Origin: Haloterrigena salifodinae | GTDB lineage: Archaea > Halobacteriota > Halobacteria > Halobacteriales > Natrialbaceae | Reading direction: 5' to 3' | Assembly (NCBI RefSeq): GCF_003977755.1 | Contig: NZ_RQWN01000002.1 | Span: 620,001 to 684,000, forward strand | Length of the DNA stretch: 64,000 bases | Shown here: positions 16,731 to 30,417 of the stretch, one piece after another | How positions within the stretch are numbered: position 1 is the stretch's first letter | Layout of the letters: every line of letters starts with the position of its first letter | Position numbers and translations under genes: made by a program | The notes under the pieces: model-generated | What the model was told of the DNA's origin: nothing | What the model saw: only the letters and a program-made list of their open reading frames with translations | Database searches by the model: none

Positions 16731-16997
16731 GTGACTGCCGATCGACGACTGGGCGGTCGCCGCGTGGTCGGCGGCCTCTGTCTCGTACTGATCGCCGCCA
16801 CCGCCACCTTCGGCGCCATCCTCGGCTACGCCCTGCCGATTGTGACGGACCTCGAGGAGATCACTGTCCTCGAGACGGTCGTTCCCGTTACACCGGTCAC
16901 GTTCGCCCTCTACGGCGGCGTGACCGTCGGCGTCTTTCTGGTGACGTTCCTCTTGATCGTCCAGTTCGTCTCGCGGTTCGACGAAAACGCGGTGTGA
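16731..16997 (+). CDS. Two-span membrane protein, cox-cluster type
   Basis: An 88-residue protein beginning at a GTG (16731), with hydrophobic segments at about residues 12-32 and 52-78 separated by a short loop containing EEITVLETVVPVTP. The end RFDENAV is typical of short haloarchaeal membrane proteins. It is transcribed away from the structured element and convergent with acs, whose stop lies 18 bp beyond. Function unknown; grouped with the preceding small membrane proteins by style and location. Confidence 0.55.
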   Translation: MTADRRLGGRRVVGGLCLVLIAATATFGAILGYALPIVTDLEEITVLETVVPVTPVTFALYGGVTVGVFLVTFLLIVQFVSRFDENAV

Positions 16998-17014
16998 CGA
17001 CGGCCGCGATTCGC

Positions 17015-19210
<2,196 letters not shown>

Positions 19211-19365
19211 AAACACTGCTACCATCGGACAAGATCGGGATAAACGTTCCCCTGTCGGCGTCCCGTCCGGCGGTTTCTCGGGTTCGCCATCCCCTCAGAC
19301 TCCGCGCGTGGTGTGAGAGCCGACGGGTCGCGGGTATTATCCATCCAGATCCGCAATCGACCGAT

Positions 19366-20184
19366 ATGCCGCCGACGAATCTGCTCGTCATGAGCGGAGC
19401 GCTCCTGATCGGACTGGCGATTCTCGGGGCCGGGCTGTTCATCGCCTCGATCGGCGTCGGCCGCGTCCGCCTCGCGCGACGGCTCCGGCAGGCCGGACCG
19501 ACCCCGCTCGGCGAGGTTCCCGACGCGACCGGACTCATCGCGTTCGACGGAATCGCGCGAGCGGGCGCCGAGGGGGCCCTCGAGGCGCCGCTCTCCGAAA
19601 CCGACTGTCTGGCCTACGCGGTGCAGTCTCGCTCCCGGACTCGCGTCGACGCGGACGCGGATGAGACGTGGACCCACGACGGACGCGTCTCGGCCGGCAT
19701 CCCTTTCGTGGTCGCCGACGGCGGCGATCGCGTCGCAGTCGACCCGAGCAACGCCGTCCTCTCGCTCGCCGACTGGGAACCGGACGCGACGGCGTGGACG
19801 GACCGCGCCGACCTCTCCGCTCGAGCGCGCGATCGGCTCGCGGCGGTCGGTCTCCCCAGCACGGACGCCAAGCCGACGGACGATCCGTCCGCCTCGAGCG
19901 ACGCGGTCACCCAGTACCGCGAGCTTCGCCTCGAGCACGGAACCAACGTCCACGTCTTCGGCGGCTCCGTCGTCGACGATGCTCGAGGTCGCCCGGACGA
20001 CGCTCCCGTCACCGTCGGCGGCGACGACTGGTTCGAGGTGTCGGCCGGCGAGCGGTCGATGGTGATCCCCGACCGACACCGATCGGGCTCGCTCTACGTG
20101 ATCTTCGGCGGGCTGCTCGCGATCCCGGGACTGGGCTTTACGCTAGCCGGGATCGTCGGTCTGGTGTCGACGTTCGTGCTCTGA
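19366..20184 (+). CDS. Membrane protein with a GIDE/BAM-like domain
   Basis: A 272-residue protein with an N-terminal hydrophobic span (about 8-28), a large soluble middle, and two closely spaced C-terminal spans (about 237-270). The middle segment GLIAFDGIARAGAEGALEAP followed by TDCLAYAV resembles the BAM domain of GIDE-like proteins, which pairs with flanking membrane helices. No RING finger is present, so it is not a ubiquitin ligase. Function in archaea is unknown. It diverges from acs. Confidence 0.6.
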   Translation: MPPTNLLVMSGALLIGLAILGAGLFIASIGVGRVRLARRLRQAGPTPLGEVPDATGLIAFDGIARAGAEGALEAPLSETDCLAYAVQSRSRTRVDADADETWTHDGRVSAGIPFVVADGGDRVAVDPSNAVLSLADWEPDATAWTDRADLSARARDRLAAVGLPSTDAKPTDDPSASSDAVTQYRELRLEHGTNVHVFGGSVVDDARGRPDDAPVTVGGDDWFEVSAGERSMVIPDRHRSGSLYVIFGGLLAIPGLGFTLAGIVGLVSTFVL

Positions 20185-20220
20185 GGGCCGCCGCGACCTG
20201 ACTCCCGGTTCGAGCGCCGC

Positions 20221-21921
20221 TCACGCCAGTCCGATCTCCTCGCTGTAGGCGCCGTGTTGCGCTTCGAAGACCTGCATGATCTCGCCCATCGTCGCATACG
20301 CTTTCACCGCGTCGACGATGTACGGTATCGTGTTCTCGCCGCGTTCGCTCGCCTCGCTGAGATCCTCGAGCGCGTCCTCGACGGCCGCGTCGTCGCGGTC
20401 GGCCTTGACGTCCTCGAGGCGCGCGAGTTGCCGTTCGGCCGTCGTCTCGTCGATCTGGAGGGTGTCCGGGCTGGTGTCTTCCTTCAAGGTGTACTTGTTG
20501 ACGCCGACGACGACCTCCTCGCCGCGCTCGACGCGCTCCTGGTACTCGTAGGAGGCGTCCTGGATCTCTCGCAGGAAGTAGCCGTCCTCGATGCCCTTCA
20601 GGATGCCGTCGCGGACGGAGCCGTCCCCCATCCCGCGGATCTCCTCGATGTAGCGCATGGCTCGCTGCTCGGTCTCGTCGGTCAGCGCCTCGACGGCGAA
20701 GCTGCCGCCCATCGGGTCGACGATGTCAGCCGCACCGGACTCCTCGGCGATGATCTGCTGGGTGCGCAGGGCGACCCGGACCGCCTTCTCGCTCGGCAGG
20801 GCCAGCGCCTCGTCGAAGCTGTTGGTGTGCAGGGACTGCGTGCCGCCCAGTACCCCCGCCAGCGCCTGAATCGTTACTCGAACGACGTTGTTCAGCGGCT
20901 GCTGGGCCGTCAGCGACTGGCCCGCGGTCTGGGTGTGGAACTTGAGCCGTTTGGACTCGTCCCTCTCCGCACCGTACCAGTCGTCCATCACCCGCGAGTA
21001 GATCCGTCTGGCCGCCCGATACTTCGCGATTTCCTCGAAGAAGGAGTTGTGGCAGTTGAAGAAAAAGGAGAGCCGCGGCGCGAACTCGTCGACGTCGAGT
21101 CCTCGCTCCATCGCGTCCTCGACGTAGGCGAAGCCGTCCGCGAGTGTAAAGGCCAGTTCCTGCACGGCGGTCGAGCCGGCTTCGCGGATGTGGTAGCCCG
21201 AGACCGAGATGGGGTGGAACTTCGGCGTCTCCTCGGTGCTGAACTCGACGACGTCCGTGACGAGATCGAGCGACGGCTCCGGGGGGATCACCCACTCCTT
21301 CTGGGCGATGAACTCCTTGAACATATCGTTCTGGAGAGTCCCGCGCAGTTTCTCCCGGGGGACCCCCCGCTGGTCGGCCAGCGCGACGTACATCGCGTAG
21401 ATCACCGGCGCGGAGGGGTTGATCGTAAACGAGGTCGAAATCTCCGCCAGGTCGATCCCGTCGAAGAGGATCTCCATATCCCGGAGCGTGTCGACCGCGA
21501 CCCCTTCCCTGCCGATCTCGCCCTCGCTCATCGGGTCGTCCGAGTCCAGTCCCATCAGGGAGGGCATGTCGAACGCCGTCGAGAGGCCGGTCTGGCCCTC
21601 GTCGATCAGGTAGTGAAAGCGCTCGTTGGTCTCCTCGGCCGTCCCGAAACCCGCGAACTGCCGCATCGTCCACGTTCGGCCGCGGTACATCGTCGGGTAC
21701 GGGCCGCGAGTGTACGGCTCCTCGCCCGGAAAGCCGAGGTCCTCGAGGTAGTCGAGGTCGGCGACGTCTGCGGGCGTGTAGAGCCGGTCGACCTCAAGGT
21801 TCGAGACGGTCGCGAACCGGTCGCTGCGCTCCCCGTGGGCGTCGAGGGCTGGCTCGAGCGTCTCCTGTTCCCACTCGTCTGTGGCCTCCCGGATCGACTC
21901 GAGGTCCTCCTCGTCGTACAT
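20221..21921 (-). CDS. mcmA: Methylmalonyl-CoA mutase, catalytic (large) subunit
   Basis: A 566-residue B12-dependent mutase subunit interconverting succinyl-CoA and methylmalonyl-CoA, used in propionate metabolism and possibly the methylaspartate cycle. Diagnostic segments are GPYPTMYRGRTWTMRQFAGF (substrate channel), GQTGLSTAFDMPSLMG, ISVSGYHIREAGSTA, the HTQTAGQSLTAQQP stretch and LHTNSFDEALALPSEKAVR. It ends near residue 566 without a cobalamin-binding domain; as in other archaea, that domain (with the DxHxxG motif) should be a separate small subunit, not found here. Start 21921 follows a TATA-like box by about 27 nt. Confidence 0.93.
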   Translation of the reverse strand: MYDEEDLESIREATDEWEQETLEPALDAHGERSDRFATVSNLEVDRLYTPADVADLDYLEDLGFPGEEPYTRGPYPTMYRGRTWTMRQFAGFGTAEETNERFHYLIDEGQTGLSTAFDMPSLMGLDSDDPMSEGEIGREGVAVDTLRDMEILFDGIDLAEISTSFTINPSAPVIYAMYVALADQRGVPREKLRGTLQNDMFKEFIAQKEWVIPPEPSLDLVTDVVEFSTEETPKFHPISVSGYHIREAGSTAVQELAFTLADGFAYVEDAMERGLDVDEFAPRLSFFFNCHNSFFEEIAKYRAARRIYSRVMDDWYGAERDESKRLKFHTQTAGQSLTAQQPLNNVVRVTIQALAGVLGGTQSLHTNSFDEALALPSEKAVRVALRTQQIIAEESGAADIVDPMGGSFAVEALTDETEQRAMRYIEEIRGMGDGSVRDGILKGIEDGYFLREIQDASYEYQERVERGEEVVVGVNKYTLKEDTSPDTLQIDETTAERQLARLEDVKADRDDAAVEDALEDLSEASERGENTIPYIVDAVKAYATMGEIMQVFEAQHGAYSEEIGLA

Positions 21922-21944
21922 ACGCACACGATTTGCCGGACGCG

Positions 21945-21953
21945 GCATTAAGG
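21945..21953 (-). promoter_or_regulatory. Probable TATA box of the methylmalonyl-CoA mutase gene
   Basis: Minus-strand CCTTAATGC lies about 27 nt before the ATG at 21921, consistent with leaderless transcription and with choosing this start over the longer frame. Confidence 0.45.
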
Positions 21954-22033
21954 ATTCCGGGGAATGGTATCGTGTGACGAATGCGGTCGCGAGAGCGACC
22001 GTTGACGGCCCCGTCCGGCTCCGAACGGGACGA

Positions 22034-22189
22034 TCAGGCGAAACTCGAGAATTCGGTGCCACCACAGCCACAGCGGTCGCCCATCCCGATCAGGAAGACC
22101 GCACCGTCGTCTTCGATTTCGGCCGTGAAGATGGACTGACAGTCGCCACACCGGACGGCGGTCTTCCGCTGGACGTTTGCGCGTTTCAT
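22034..22189 (-). CDS. 51-residue zinc-finger mini-protein
   Basis: The minus strand encodes 51 residues starting MKRANVQRKTAVRCGDCQSI and ending GDRCGCGGTEFSSFA. The two cysteine pairs (C14-x2-C17 and C40-x-C42) form a plausible single zinc site of the zinc-ribbon mini-protein kind common in haloarchaea. The basic N-terminus could contact nucleic acid. It was found by reading the 220-bp gap; there is no overlapping gene. The Cys spacing and clean termini argue for a real gene. Confidence 0.68.
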   Translation of the reverse strand: MKRANVQRKTAVRCGDCQSIFTAEIEDDGAVFLIGMGDRCGCGGTEFSSFA

Positions 22190-22298
22190 CGTATCCGCTC
22201 GAAGGGTCTAGGCAGGGTTGAACCCGTCTCCAAAATACAGTGGGTCTGCGCTCGACGGGCCGGGACTCGAAGCGACTCGGTCGGCAGCCGGACGTCCG

Positions 22299-22706
22299 CT
22301 ACTGCTCGGCCAGCCACGCCAGTGCGTCCGCATCGCTCGTGAACGTACGGTACTTGAATCGGGGATCGATCTCGTTCAACGCCGTCTCGATGCGTCGCTT
22401 CTCGAGCGACGCGACGGCCGAGTCCGCGTGTACGCCGGCACCCACCCGAACGCCGAGGTCGAGCAGTTTCGGGATCCAGGTCTCCCCGAGCCACTCCTTA
22501 TCCTCGTCTTTGTGCGCCATGAACTCCGCCGTGTTCACGACGTAGCGGTCGGCGCCCTCCGCCTCGATAACCTCGGCCCACCTGAGCGCGGCCTCCCGTA
22601 ACTCCTCGCCCGTGACGAACCGGTTGTACGTGAAAACGGGGATGCCGAGCTCCGGCTCCAGTTCCACGGTGTAGTCGTCCGTCCGCTCTACTACTTTCGT
22701 TGTCAT
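22299..22706 (-). CDS. STAS/SpoIIAA-like protein of unknown function
   Basis: A 135-residue soluble protein. The order of strands and helices (YTVELEPELGIPVFTYNRFV, LREAALRWAEVIE, ADRYVVNTAEFM, WIPKLLDLGV, FTSDADALAWLAEQ) resembles SpoIIAA/STAS-like proteins that bind lipids or act as anti-sigma antagonist-type modules. No phosphorylatable serine motif is obvious. It is divergent from nothing nearby and has its own upstream AT-rich region (22707-22745). The assignment is by fold-like pattern only. Confidence 0.55.
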   Translation of the reverse strand: MTTKVVERTDDYTVELEPELGIPVFTYNRFVTGEELREAALRWAEVIEAEGADRYVVNTAEFMAHKDEDKEWLGETWIPKLLDLGVRVGAGVHADSAVASLEKRRIETALNEIDPRFKYRTFTSDADALAWLAEQ

Positions 22707-22805
22707 ATATTGCGGTCTTTTCCCACGGTACTTGTAACTATTCAGCCACGGCTATCAGATCTGATACGCTGATTGGACCCGTCGCCGGCGAGCCGTCGGC
22801 TCCCC

Positions 22806-23612
22806 TCAGTTGTTGGACTGCAGCCGCTCGGTTGTCTGGACGAGCGGGTGGTGTGCGTAGTCGACGACCTCGATGTCGTCGATCCGCTCTAGATTCTCCT
22901 TCTCCGCGGTCTTGGCCATCCCGAGCTCGATCGTCTGATCGACGACGATAACGTAGGCGTCCATCTCGTCGATCCCCAGCCGATCGGCCGCGAGCACGCG
23001 GTGGTGGCCGTCGGCCAGCAACAGCGTGCCGCCGTTGTCGATGACCACCAGCGGCTCGGCCAGCCCGTGCTCGAGTTCGTATCGCCGCCCCTCGAGTTCG
23101 TCGGCGTAGACCCGGCCCTGCGTGGGCGTCAGCTCCGCCAGGGCGACGGTTCGACGCTCCTGCTCAAGGTGGGTATCGTGGATCTCCTCTAGGGTCCGGA
23201 CGAGTTTCCCCACTTTCTCGGGCGTGGCGCGCTCGATCTGGCTGCGGATGACGTCGGCGTTCGAGATGATTCCCACGAGGTTGCCGGCGTCGTCGACGAC
23301 GGGGAGCTTCTGGATGCCCGACCGGAGAATGACGCGGGCGGCGTCGGTTACCTTCATATCCGGGTGGGCCACGAGCAGATCGGTGGCCATCACCTTGAAT
23401 ATCGGATCGTCATCGTCGGCCAGCAACAGATCGCGGGCGCTGATAAATCCCTCCACGCGGCGCCGCTCGCAGACGGGAAAGCCGCTGTGCTCGTCGCTCT
23501 CGGCGATCCGCGTGGCGACGTCGCCGACGGTTTCGTCGGGAGCGACCGTCGCGACGTCGCGCGTCATGTACTCCTTGACCTTCGGCTTACTCCGGTCCGA
23601 CAGGACCTCCAT
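22806..23612 (-). CDS. CBS-pair protein with a ParB/sulfiredoxin-like domain
   Basis: A 268-residue protein. Two CBS motifs form an adenosine-nucleotide sensing pair (residues about 10-70 with YMTRDVATVAPDETVGDVA, and about 75-130 with KLPVVDDAGNLVGIISNAD). The C-terminal 120 residues contain LLLADGHHRVLAADRLG, a ParB/Srx-type nucleotide-binding loop. The same fold family includes the archaeal free-serine kinase SerK, so a small-molecule kinase role controlled by the CBS pair is possible; a partition role is unlikely here. Start 23612 (MEVLSDRSKPKVKEYM) is chosen over 23669 because it leads straight into the CBS domain. Confidence 0.78.
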   Translation of the reverse strand: MEVLSDRSKPKVKEYMTRDVATVAPDETVGDVATRIAESDEHSGFPVCERRRVEGFISARDLLLADDDDPIFKVMATDLLVAHPDMKVTDAARVILRSGIQKLPVVDDAGNLVGIISNADVIRSQIERATPEKVGKLVRTLEEIHDTHLEQERRTVALAELTPTQGRVYADELEGRRYELEHGLAEPLVVIDNGGTLLLADGHHRVLAADRLGIDEMDAYVIVVDQTIELGMAKTAEKENLERIDDIEVVDYAHHPLVQTTERLQSNN

Positions 23613-23704
23613 AGGCGGGTCAACGGGCCCCGCGCGCAAAAACGTGTCTTCCGCGACCGCTCGGACCACTCGCGGGGTGCGGGTCTCGAGACGACCCCTG
23701 ATCC

Positions 23705-25246
23705 CTAGACCGACTCTCCATTCTCGTCGGCCGACGTTCGGTTCCTCGAGGGAGCCTCGGACTCGTCGTCGACCGAGAACAGTCGCTCGCTGGTCTGGGT
23801 GTACGCCCCGACGGACGTTCCCGGCCCGGCGTCGATCGCCTCGAGGAATCGATTCGTGATGACCTCCTCGACGACGCTGACGATCGATTCGACCTCGTCG
23901 GCGTCGTCGACGTTACCGAGGATGCCGAGCTCGAGCTGGGCGCCGGCCATATCGGCGTGGCCGCCGGCGCTGCCGATCCGATCGAACGCGTCCCGGACCG
24001 TCTCGCCCAAGTCGACGTCGGCCGCTCGCGAGCGCGCGGAGACGAAGACCATCTCGTCGCGAAAGCCGAAGACGAGCGTCGTTTCGATGCCCTCCATCGA
24101 CAGCAGCTGCTCGGCCGCCTGGGGGAGGGCGTCGCGGTTGGTAATCTCGCCGACGCTCGCGACGGCGACCGAGTTCCGCTGGATGCGGTTCTTGATCGCC
24201 CGGGCGATCGTCTCGAGCGTGTCGCCTTCGACCGTCGGCTGCTCGATCTGCTCGAGAATCGACGTGTCGGCGTGGGGCCACAGCACCGAGGCGGCGTTGA
24301 AATCCGCCGGGGAGACCTCGCGGGTGAAGTCGTTCGTGTCGATCCGAATCCCGTACAGCAACGCGGTCGCCGTCGGCCGCCGCGGTTCGAGATTGAACCG
24401 GTCGAGATACTCCGTCAGCACCGAGCTGGTCGCTCCGGCTCCCTCGCGCAGATCGACGAACTCGCCGGGCACCGGACCCCGGGGCGGGTGGTGGTCGATG
24501 ACGATGTCGATGTGGAGCCCCTCGGGTAGTTGGTCGTTGATGCCGGGTCGGGAGTGATCAACCAGCGCGAAGGCCGAGTAGTCGTCGAGGGAATCAGACG
24601 ACGAGAGATTTCGCAGGTCGAGATCGAGCAGGTTGACCATCGCGCGGTTCTCCTGGTGGGAGATCTCGCCGAAGTAGCAGGCGTCGGCGTCGACGCTCAT
24701 CTCCGCGGCGATGTCGACCAGCGCGACGGCGCTTGCGATCGCGTCCGGATCGGGGTTGTCGTGCATCACTACCGCTAACTGATCGTCGATTTCCGCCAGC
24801 TGTTTCCGGAGTCCGATCGCGGCGCCGGCCGACGGACTCACGGCCCCCTCGAGGATGTGATCGACCATCGACTGCCGGGCGTCGACGACCCAATCCGCGA
24901 GTTCCTCGAACCGCGTTCGGTCCGCTTCGGTCGCGTTCCCGCCCATGTAGGCGACGATCGAACTCGTCGGAAACCGCTCCCGGGCCCGGGCGAGCGCGAG
25001 CCGGTTCCGATCGGTCCGGTCGCCGGCGACGAAGATCACGTCCGGCGTCTCGAGGTTCGCGATCACGGATGGGTCGGTCGGGTCGGCCCGCCGCGCCGGG
25101 AGGCTCTCGTCGCGAAGCGTTTCGGCGACGCTCTCGTTGTCGGTGACAACGAGCAGACGATCGCCGGTGCGTGCGTCGCGCTCGGGGAACCGTTCGACGA
25201 CCTGTCGGCCGACCGTTCCACAGCCGAGCACGAGCCGGAAAACCAT
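23705..25246 (-). CDS. TrkA-N domain fused to a DHH/DHHA1 phosphoesterase
   Basis: A 513-residue fusion. Residues 1-140 form a RCK/TrkA-N Rossmann domain (FRLVLGCGTVGRQVVERF, then VIFVAGDRTDRNRLAL) that should bind a nucleotide. The rest is a DHH-family phosphoesterase with MHDNPDPDAIASAV (motif I), FALVDHSRP, and the signature IDHHPPRGP, then the DHHA1 domain with SVGEITNRD and the late GSAGGHADMAGAQ glycine-histidine motif. Relatives hydrolyse nanoRNA, pAp or cyclic dinucleotides; the substrate here is not known. The C-terminal 40 residues are acidic and variable. Confidence 0.85.
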   Translation of the reverse strand: MVFRLVLGCGTVGRQVVERFPERDARTGDRLLVVTDNESVAETLRDESLPARRADPTDPSVIANLETPDVIFVAGDRTDRNRLALARARERFPTSSIVAYMGGNATEADRTRFEELADWVVDARQSMVDHILEGAVSPSAGAAIGLRKQLAEIDDQLAVVMHDNPDPDAIASAVALVDIAAEMSVDADACYFGEISHQENRAMVNLLDLDLRNLSSSDSLDDYSAFALVDHSRPGINDQLPEGLHIDIVIDHHPPRGPVPGEFVDLREGAGATSSVLTEYLDRFNLEPRRPTATALLYGIRIDTNDFTREVSPADFNAASVLWPHADTSILEQIEQPTVEGDTLETIARAIKNRIQRNSVAVASVGEITNRDALPQAAEQLLSMEGIETTLVFGFRDEMVFVSARSRAADVDLGETVRDAFDRIGSAGGHADMAGAQLELGILGNVDDADEVESIVSVVEEVITNRFLEAIDAGPGTSVGAYTQTSERLFSVDDESEAPSRNRTSADENGESV

Positions 25247-25306
25247 GTATCGCAGTTGCGATTCCGAGCGGGAAAAGCTACCGGGTCGCCAGCGACGGCC
25301 CGGCGA

Positions 25307-26842
25307 TCAGTTGACGAGGGCCTCCGCGGCGCCGGTGGCGGCCTCGGCGACCGGACCGAAGCCGGGCAGGATGACGATCGTCATCACGGCCGCGACGACG
25401 ATCGCCGCGTAGAGCCCGGTCGGCTGGCTGAGTCGGTCGCGGGTCGCCGGCGGGTCCTCGATCCACAGCGCCTTGACCAGCCGCGAGTAGTAGTACAGCG
25501 AGAGCGCGCTGTTGACCACGAGCGCGGCCGCCACGGCCAGCATCGCCGTGTTCGCCGTCGCTGCCTCGAGGGCGCCGGTGAAGAGGAAGTACTTGCTGAA
25601 GAAGCCACCAAGCGGCGGGAACCCGGCGAGGCTGAACAGGAAGACGGCCATCGCGGCGCAGGCGACCGGCGCCTGCGACGAGAGGCCGTTGTAGTCCTCG
25701 AAGGTGCGGCCGACGCCCCAGTGCTCGGCCAGCGCGACGAAGAGGAACGCGCCCGTGTTCATGAAGCCGTAGACCAGCAGGTGCATCAGCGCCGCGCTCA
25801 TGACGAGTTCGCCGCCGTCGGCTGAGAGACCCGCAAGCCCGATCAGGGCGTAGCCGGCGTGGCCGATCGACGAGTAGGCGAGCATCCGCTTGACGTTCTC
25901 CTGGGTCGCCGCCGCGAAGTTCCCGACCGTCATAGTGACGATCGCGAGCACGATGAAGGCGACCGTCCAGTCGAAGCCGATCACGCTCCCGATCTCGCCG
26001 AGCGGGAAGGCCACGTTGAACACGCGGAACGCGATCACGAAGCCGGCGGCCTTCGAGGCCGACGAGAGGAATGCGCTGATCGGCGCGGGCGCGCCCTCGT
26101 AGGCCTCGGGCGCCCAGAAGTGGAACGGCACGCTGGCGGTCTTGAACGCTATCCCGCCGAGCAACATGAGGATGCCCAGTCCGAGCAGGCCGCCGAAGCC
26201 GTCGGCGCCGCCGTCGGCGATGACCTCCGCGATGCTGTTCAGTTGCAGGTAGCCGGTCGCGCCGTAGACCAGCGAGATCCCGTAAACGAAGATCGCCGAG
26301 GAGAGCGCGCCGATCAGGAAGTACTTCAGCCCGGCCTCGACGCTGCCGCGGTTGTCCTTCAAGATCGCCACGAGGGCGTAAGACGGCAGGCTCGTCAGCT
26401 CGAGGGCGATGAAGATCGTCACGAGGCTGTTGGCGGCCGCGACGGTTGCCATCCCGGTCGCCGCGAGGACGACCAGCGAGTAGTACTCGGCCTGGTAGGT
26501 GTGGCCCGCCAGGTAGTCGTAGCTGGCGACGACGATCAGCGCCGTCACGATGGTGACGACGATCATGAAGTACAGCGCCAACTGATCGACGACGAATTGG
26601 CCGTCGAAGATCTCGATGACGCCCTCGCCGCCGTCAATGGTCGGCGTGCCGACGCCAGCGGCGGTAAACCAGACGGCGACGGCCAGCGAGGCCAGCGCGC
26701 CGACGGCGGCGGTGCCGGCCAGCAGCGTTCGATCGGTCGACCGCGGTGAGATGCTGTCCACGAGGAACAACACCAGCCCAGTCAGCGCCAAGATTAGCGC
26801 CGGGGCCAGTGCGGCCCACTGCGGGAGTTGGTAGGCCGCCAT
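25307..26842 (-). CDS. nuoN: NADH dehydrogenase-like complex subunit N
   Basis: The 511-residue distal gene of the nuo operon. It is an antiporter-like, roughly 14-span subunit of the complex I membrane arm that takes part in proton translocation coupled to quinone reduction. Family features are LTSLPSYALVAILKDNRGSVEAGLKYFLIGALSS (read as two adjoining motifs, with the essential lysine in EAGLKYF) and KRMLAYSSIGHAGYALIG. It overlaps nuoM by one base (TAATG). The product is embedded in the cytoplasmic membrane. Confidence 0.93.
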   Translation of the reverse strand: MAAYQLPQWAALAPALILALTGLVLFLVDSISPRSTDRTLLAGTAAVGALASLAVAVWFTAAGVGTPTIDGGEGVIEIFDGQFVVDQLALYFMIVVTIVTALIVVASYDYLAGHTYQAEYYSLVVLAATGMATVAAANSLVTIFIALELTSLPSYALVAILKDNRGSVEAGLKYFLIGALSSAIFVYGISLVYGATGYLQLNSIAEVIADGGADGFGGLLGLGILMLLGGIAFKTASVPFHFWAPEAYEGAPAPISAFLSSASKAAGFVIAFRVFNVAFPLGEIGSVIGFDWTVAFIVLAIVTMTVGNFAAATQENVKRMLAYSSIGHAGYALIGLAGLSADGGELVMSAALMHLLVYGFMNTGAFLFVALAEHWGVGRTFEDYNGLSSQAPVACAAMAVFLFSLAGFPPLGGFFSKYFLFTGALEAATANTAMLAVAAALVVNSALSLYYYSRLVKALWIEDPPATRDRLSQPTGLYAAIVVAAVMTIVILPGFGPVAEAATGAAEALVN

Positions 26843-28370
26843 TACAGGTCACCTCCGTTCAGGATCGGATCGACTGCGTCGGTTATCATGTCGAATATCA
26901 GTTCGGGGGCTACGCCGAGGGCGATGATGAGCGCGAGCAACACGAACATCGGCGCAACGTCGTGCAGCGGCGCGCGGCCCACGTCGTAGTCAGTCTCGAG
27001 GCTGTACGGGCCGAAGACGGTCCGCTGGAGCGCAAACAGCAGGTAGCCGGCGACGATGACGATGCCGAACATCGCCAACGCCGTAAACAGCGGCGCGTAC
27101 GCGAAGTCGGCCTGGAAGGCGCCGAAGAAGATGGTGAACTCGCCGTGGAAGCCCGACATCAGCGGCAGCCCCATGTAGCCGAAGGCGCCGGCGACGAGGA
27201 TGCCGACGGCGATCGGCATCCGGTCGGCCAGTCCGGACATCTCCTCGACGCTGCGGGTGTGCGTGACGTTATAGATGACGCCGACCGACATGAACATCAG
27301 TCCGGAGATCAGCCCGTGGGAGACCATCTGGAACGTCGCCCCGCCGACCCCGAACTGGGTGTAGGCGATCAGTCCGAGGATCACGTACCCCATCGAGGAG
27401 ACCGAGGAGTAAGCGACGATCCGCTTTAGGTCCGTCTGAGCCAACGCCAGCATCGCGCCGTAGATGACGCTGATGACCGCGACGGCCGCGATTGGCACGG
27501 CGAAGGTCTCGACCTGCTCCGGGAACATCGTGAAGTTGAACCGCAGCAGGGCGTAGGTCCCCATCTTCAGGAGCACGCCCGCGAGCAGCACGGAGGCGGG
27601 TGTCGGGGCCTGCACGTGGGCGTCGGGCAGCCACGTGTGGAACGGAACCACCGGAACCTTCACGGCGAAGCCGAGGAACAGCGCGATGAATACGAGCGCC
27701 GTGAACGTGCCCGGATCGATGCCGAAGACGCTCGACTGGACGCCGCCGCCGTTGACCATCGCGTCGGCGACGTCCGGTAGCGCGAAGCTCGTCACGGCGT
27801 CGCCGAGGCCGAAGACGAGTGCGATGAACGATCCGAACATCAGCAGCGACGCTACGTTCGTGTAGACGAAGAACTTGATCGCGGCGTACTTCCGGTCCGG
27901 ACCGCCCCAGACCCCGATCAGCAGGTACATCGGGATGAGGACGGCCTCCCAGAAGATGAACCAGACGAAGAAGTCCAGCGCCGAGAAGACGCCGATCAGG
28001 TTCGCCTCGATGAACAGCACGAGCCCGTAGAACTGGGACTCGCGGCTGTCGATCGGCGTCCACGAGCTCAGGATCGCCAGCGAGCAGAGGATCGTCGTCA
28101 TCACCACGAGCGGCAGGCTGATGCCGTCGAGGCCGACGAACCACTCGATCGAGTAGTCGCCGAACTGGATCCACTCGAGGTGGGACTCGAAGGCGAGGCT
28201 GCCGTCGAGCAGGGCGTTACCGCTGCCGTCGAAGGCGGTGAACATCCACAGGCTAAGCGCGGCCGGCACGAGGCTGATGGCGAAGGCCAGTTTGCCGGCG
28301 ACGCGATTCGGCGCGACGAACGTGACGAGCGCGCCGATCAGTGCGACCGCGATCAGTGCTTCGATCATCA

Positions 28371-28371
<1 letters not shown>
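26842..28371 (-). CDS. nuoM: NADH dehydrogenase-like complex subunit M
   Basis: A 509-residue multi-span antiporter-like subunit of complex I. Landmarks are FWEAVLIPMYLLIGVWGG (conserved glutamate), AIKFFVYTN, KVPVVPFHTWLPDAHVQAP and LKRIVAYSSVSSMGYVILG. The longest frame starts at a GTG at 28380, but the ATG at 28371 overlaps the nuoL stop by one base (TGATG), the usual translational-coupling arrangement, so it is preferred. Confidence 0.93.
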
Positions 28372-30416
<2,045 letters not shown>

Positions 30417-30417
30417 C

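Noticed and set aside
20254-21951. A plus-strand open frame of 565 codons
   Set aside because: It is antisense to methylmalonyl-CoA mutase, which shows all family motifs.
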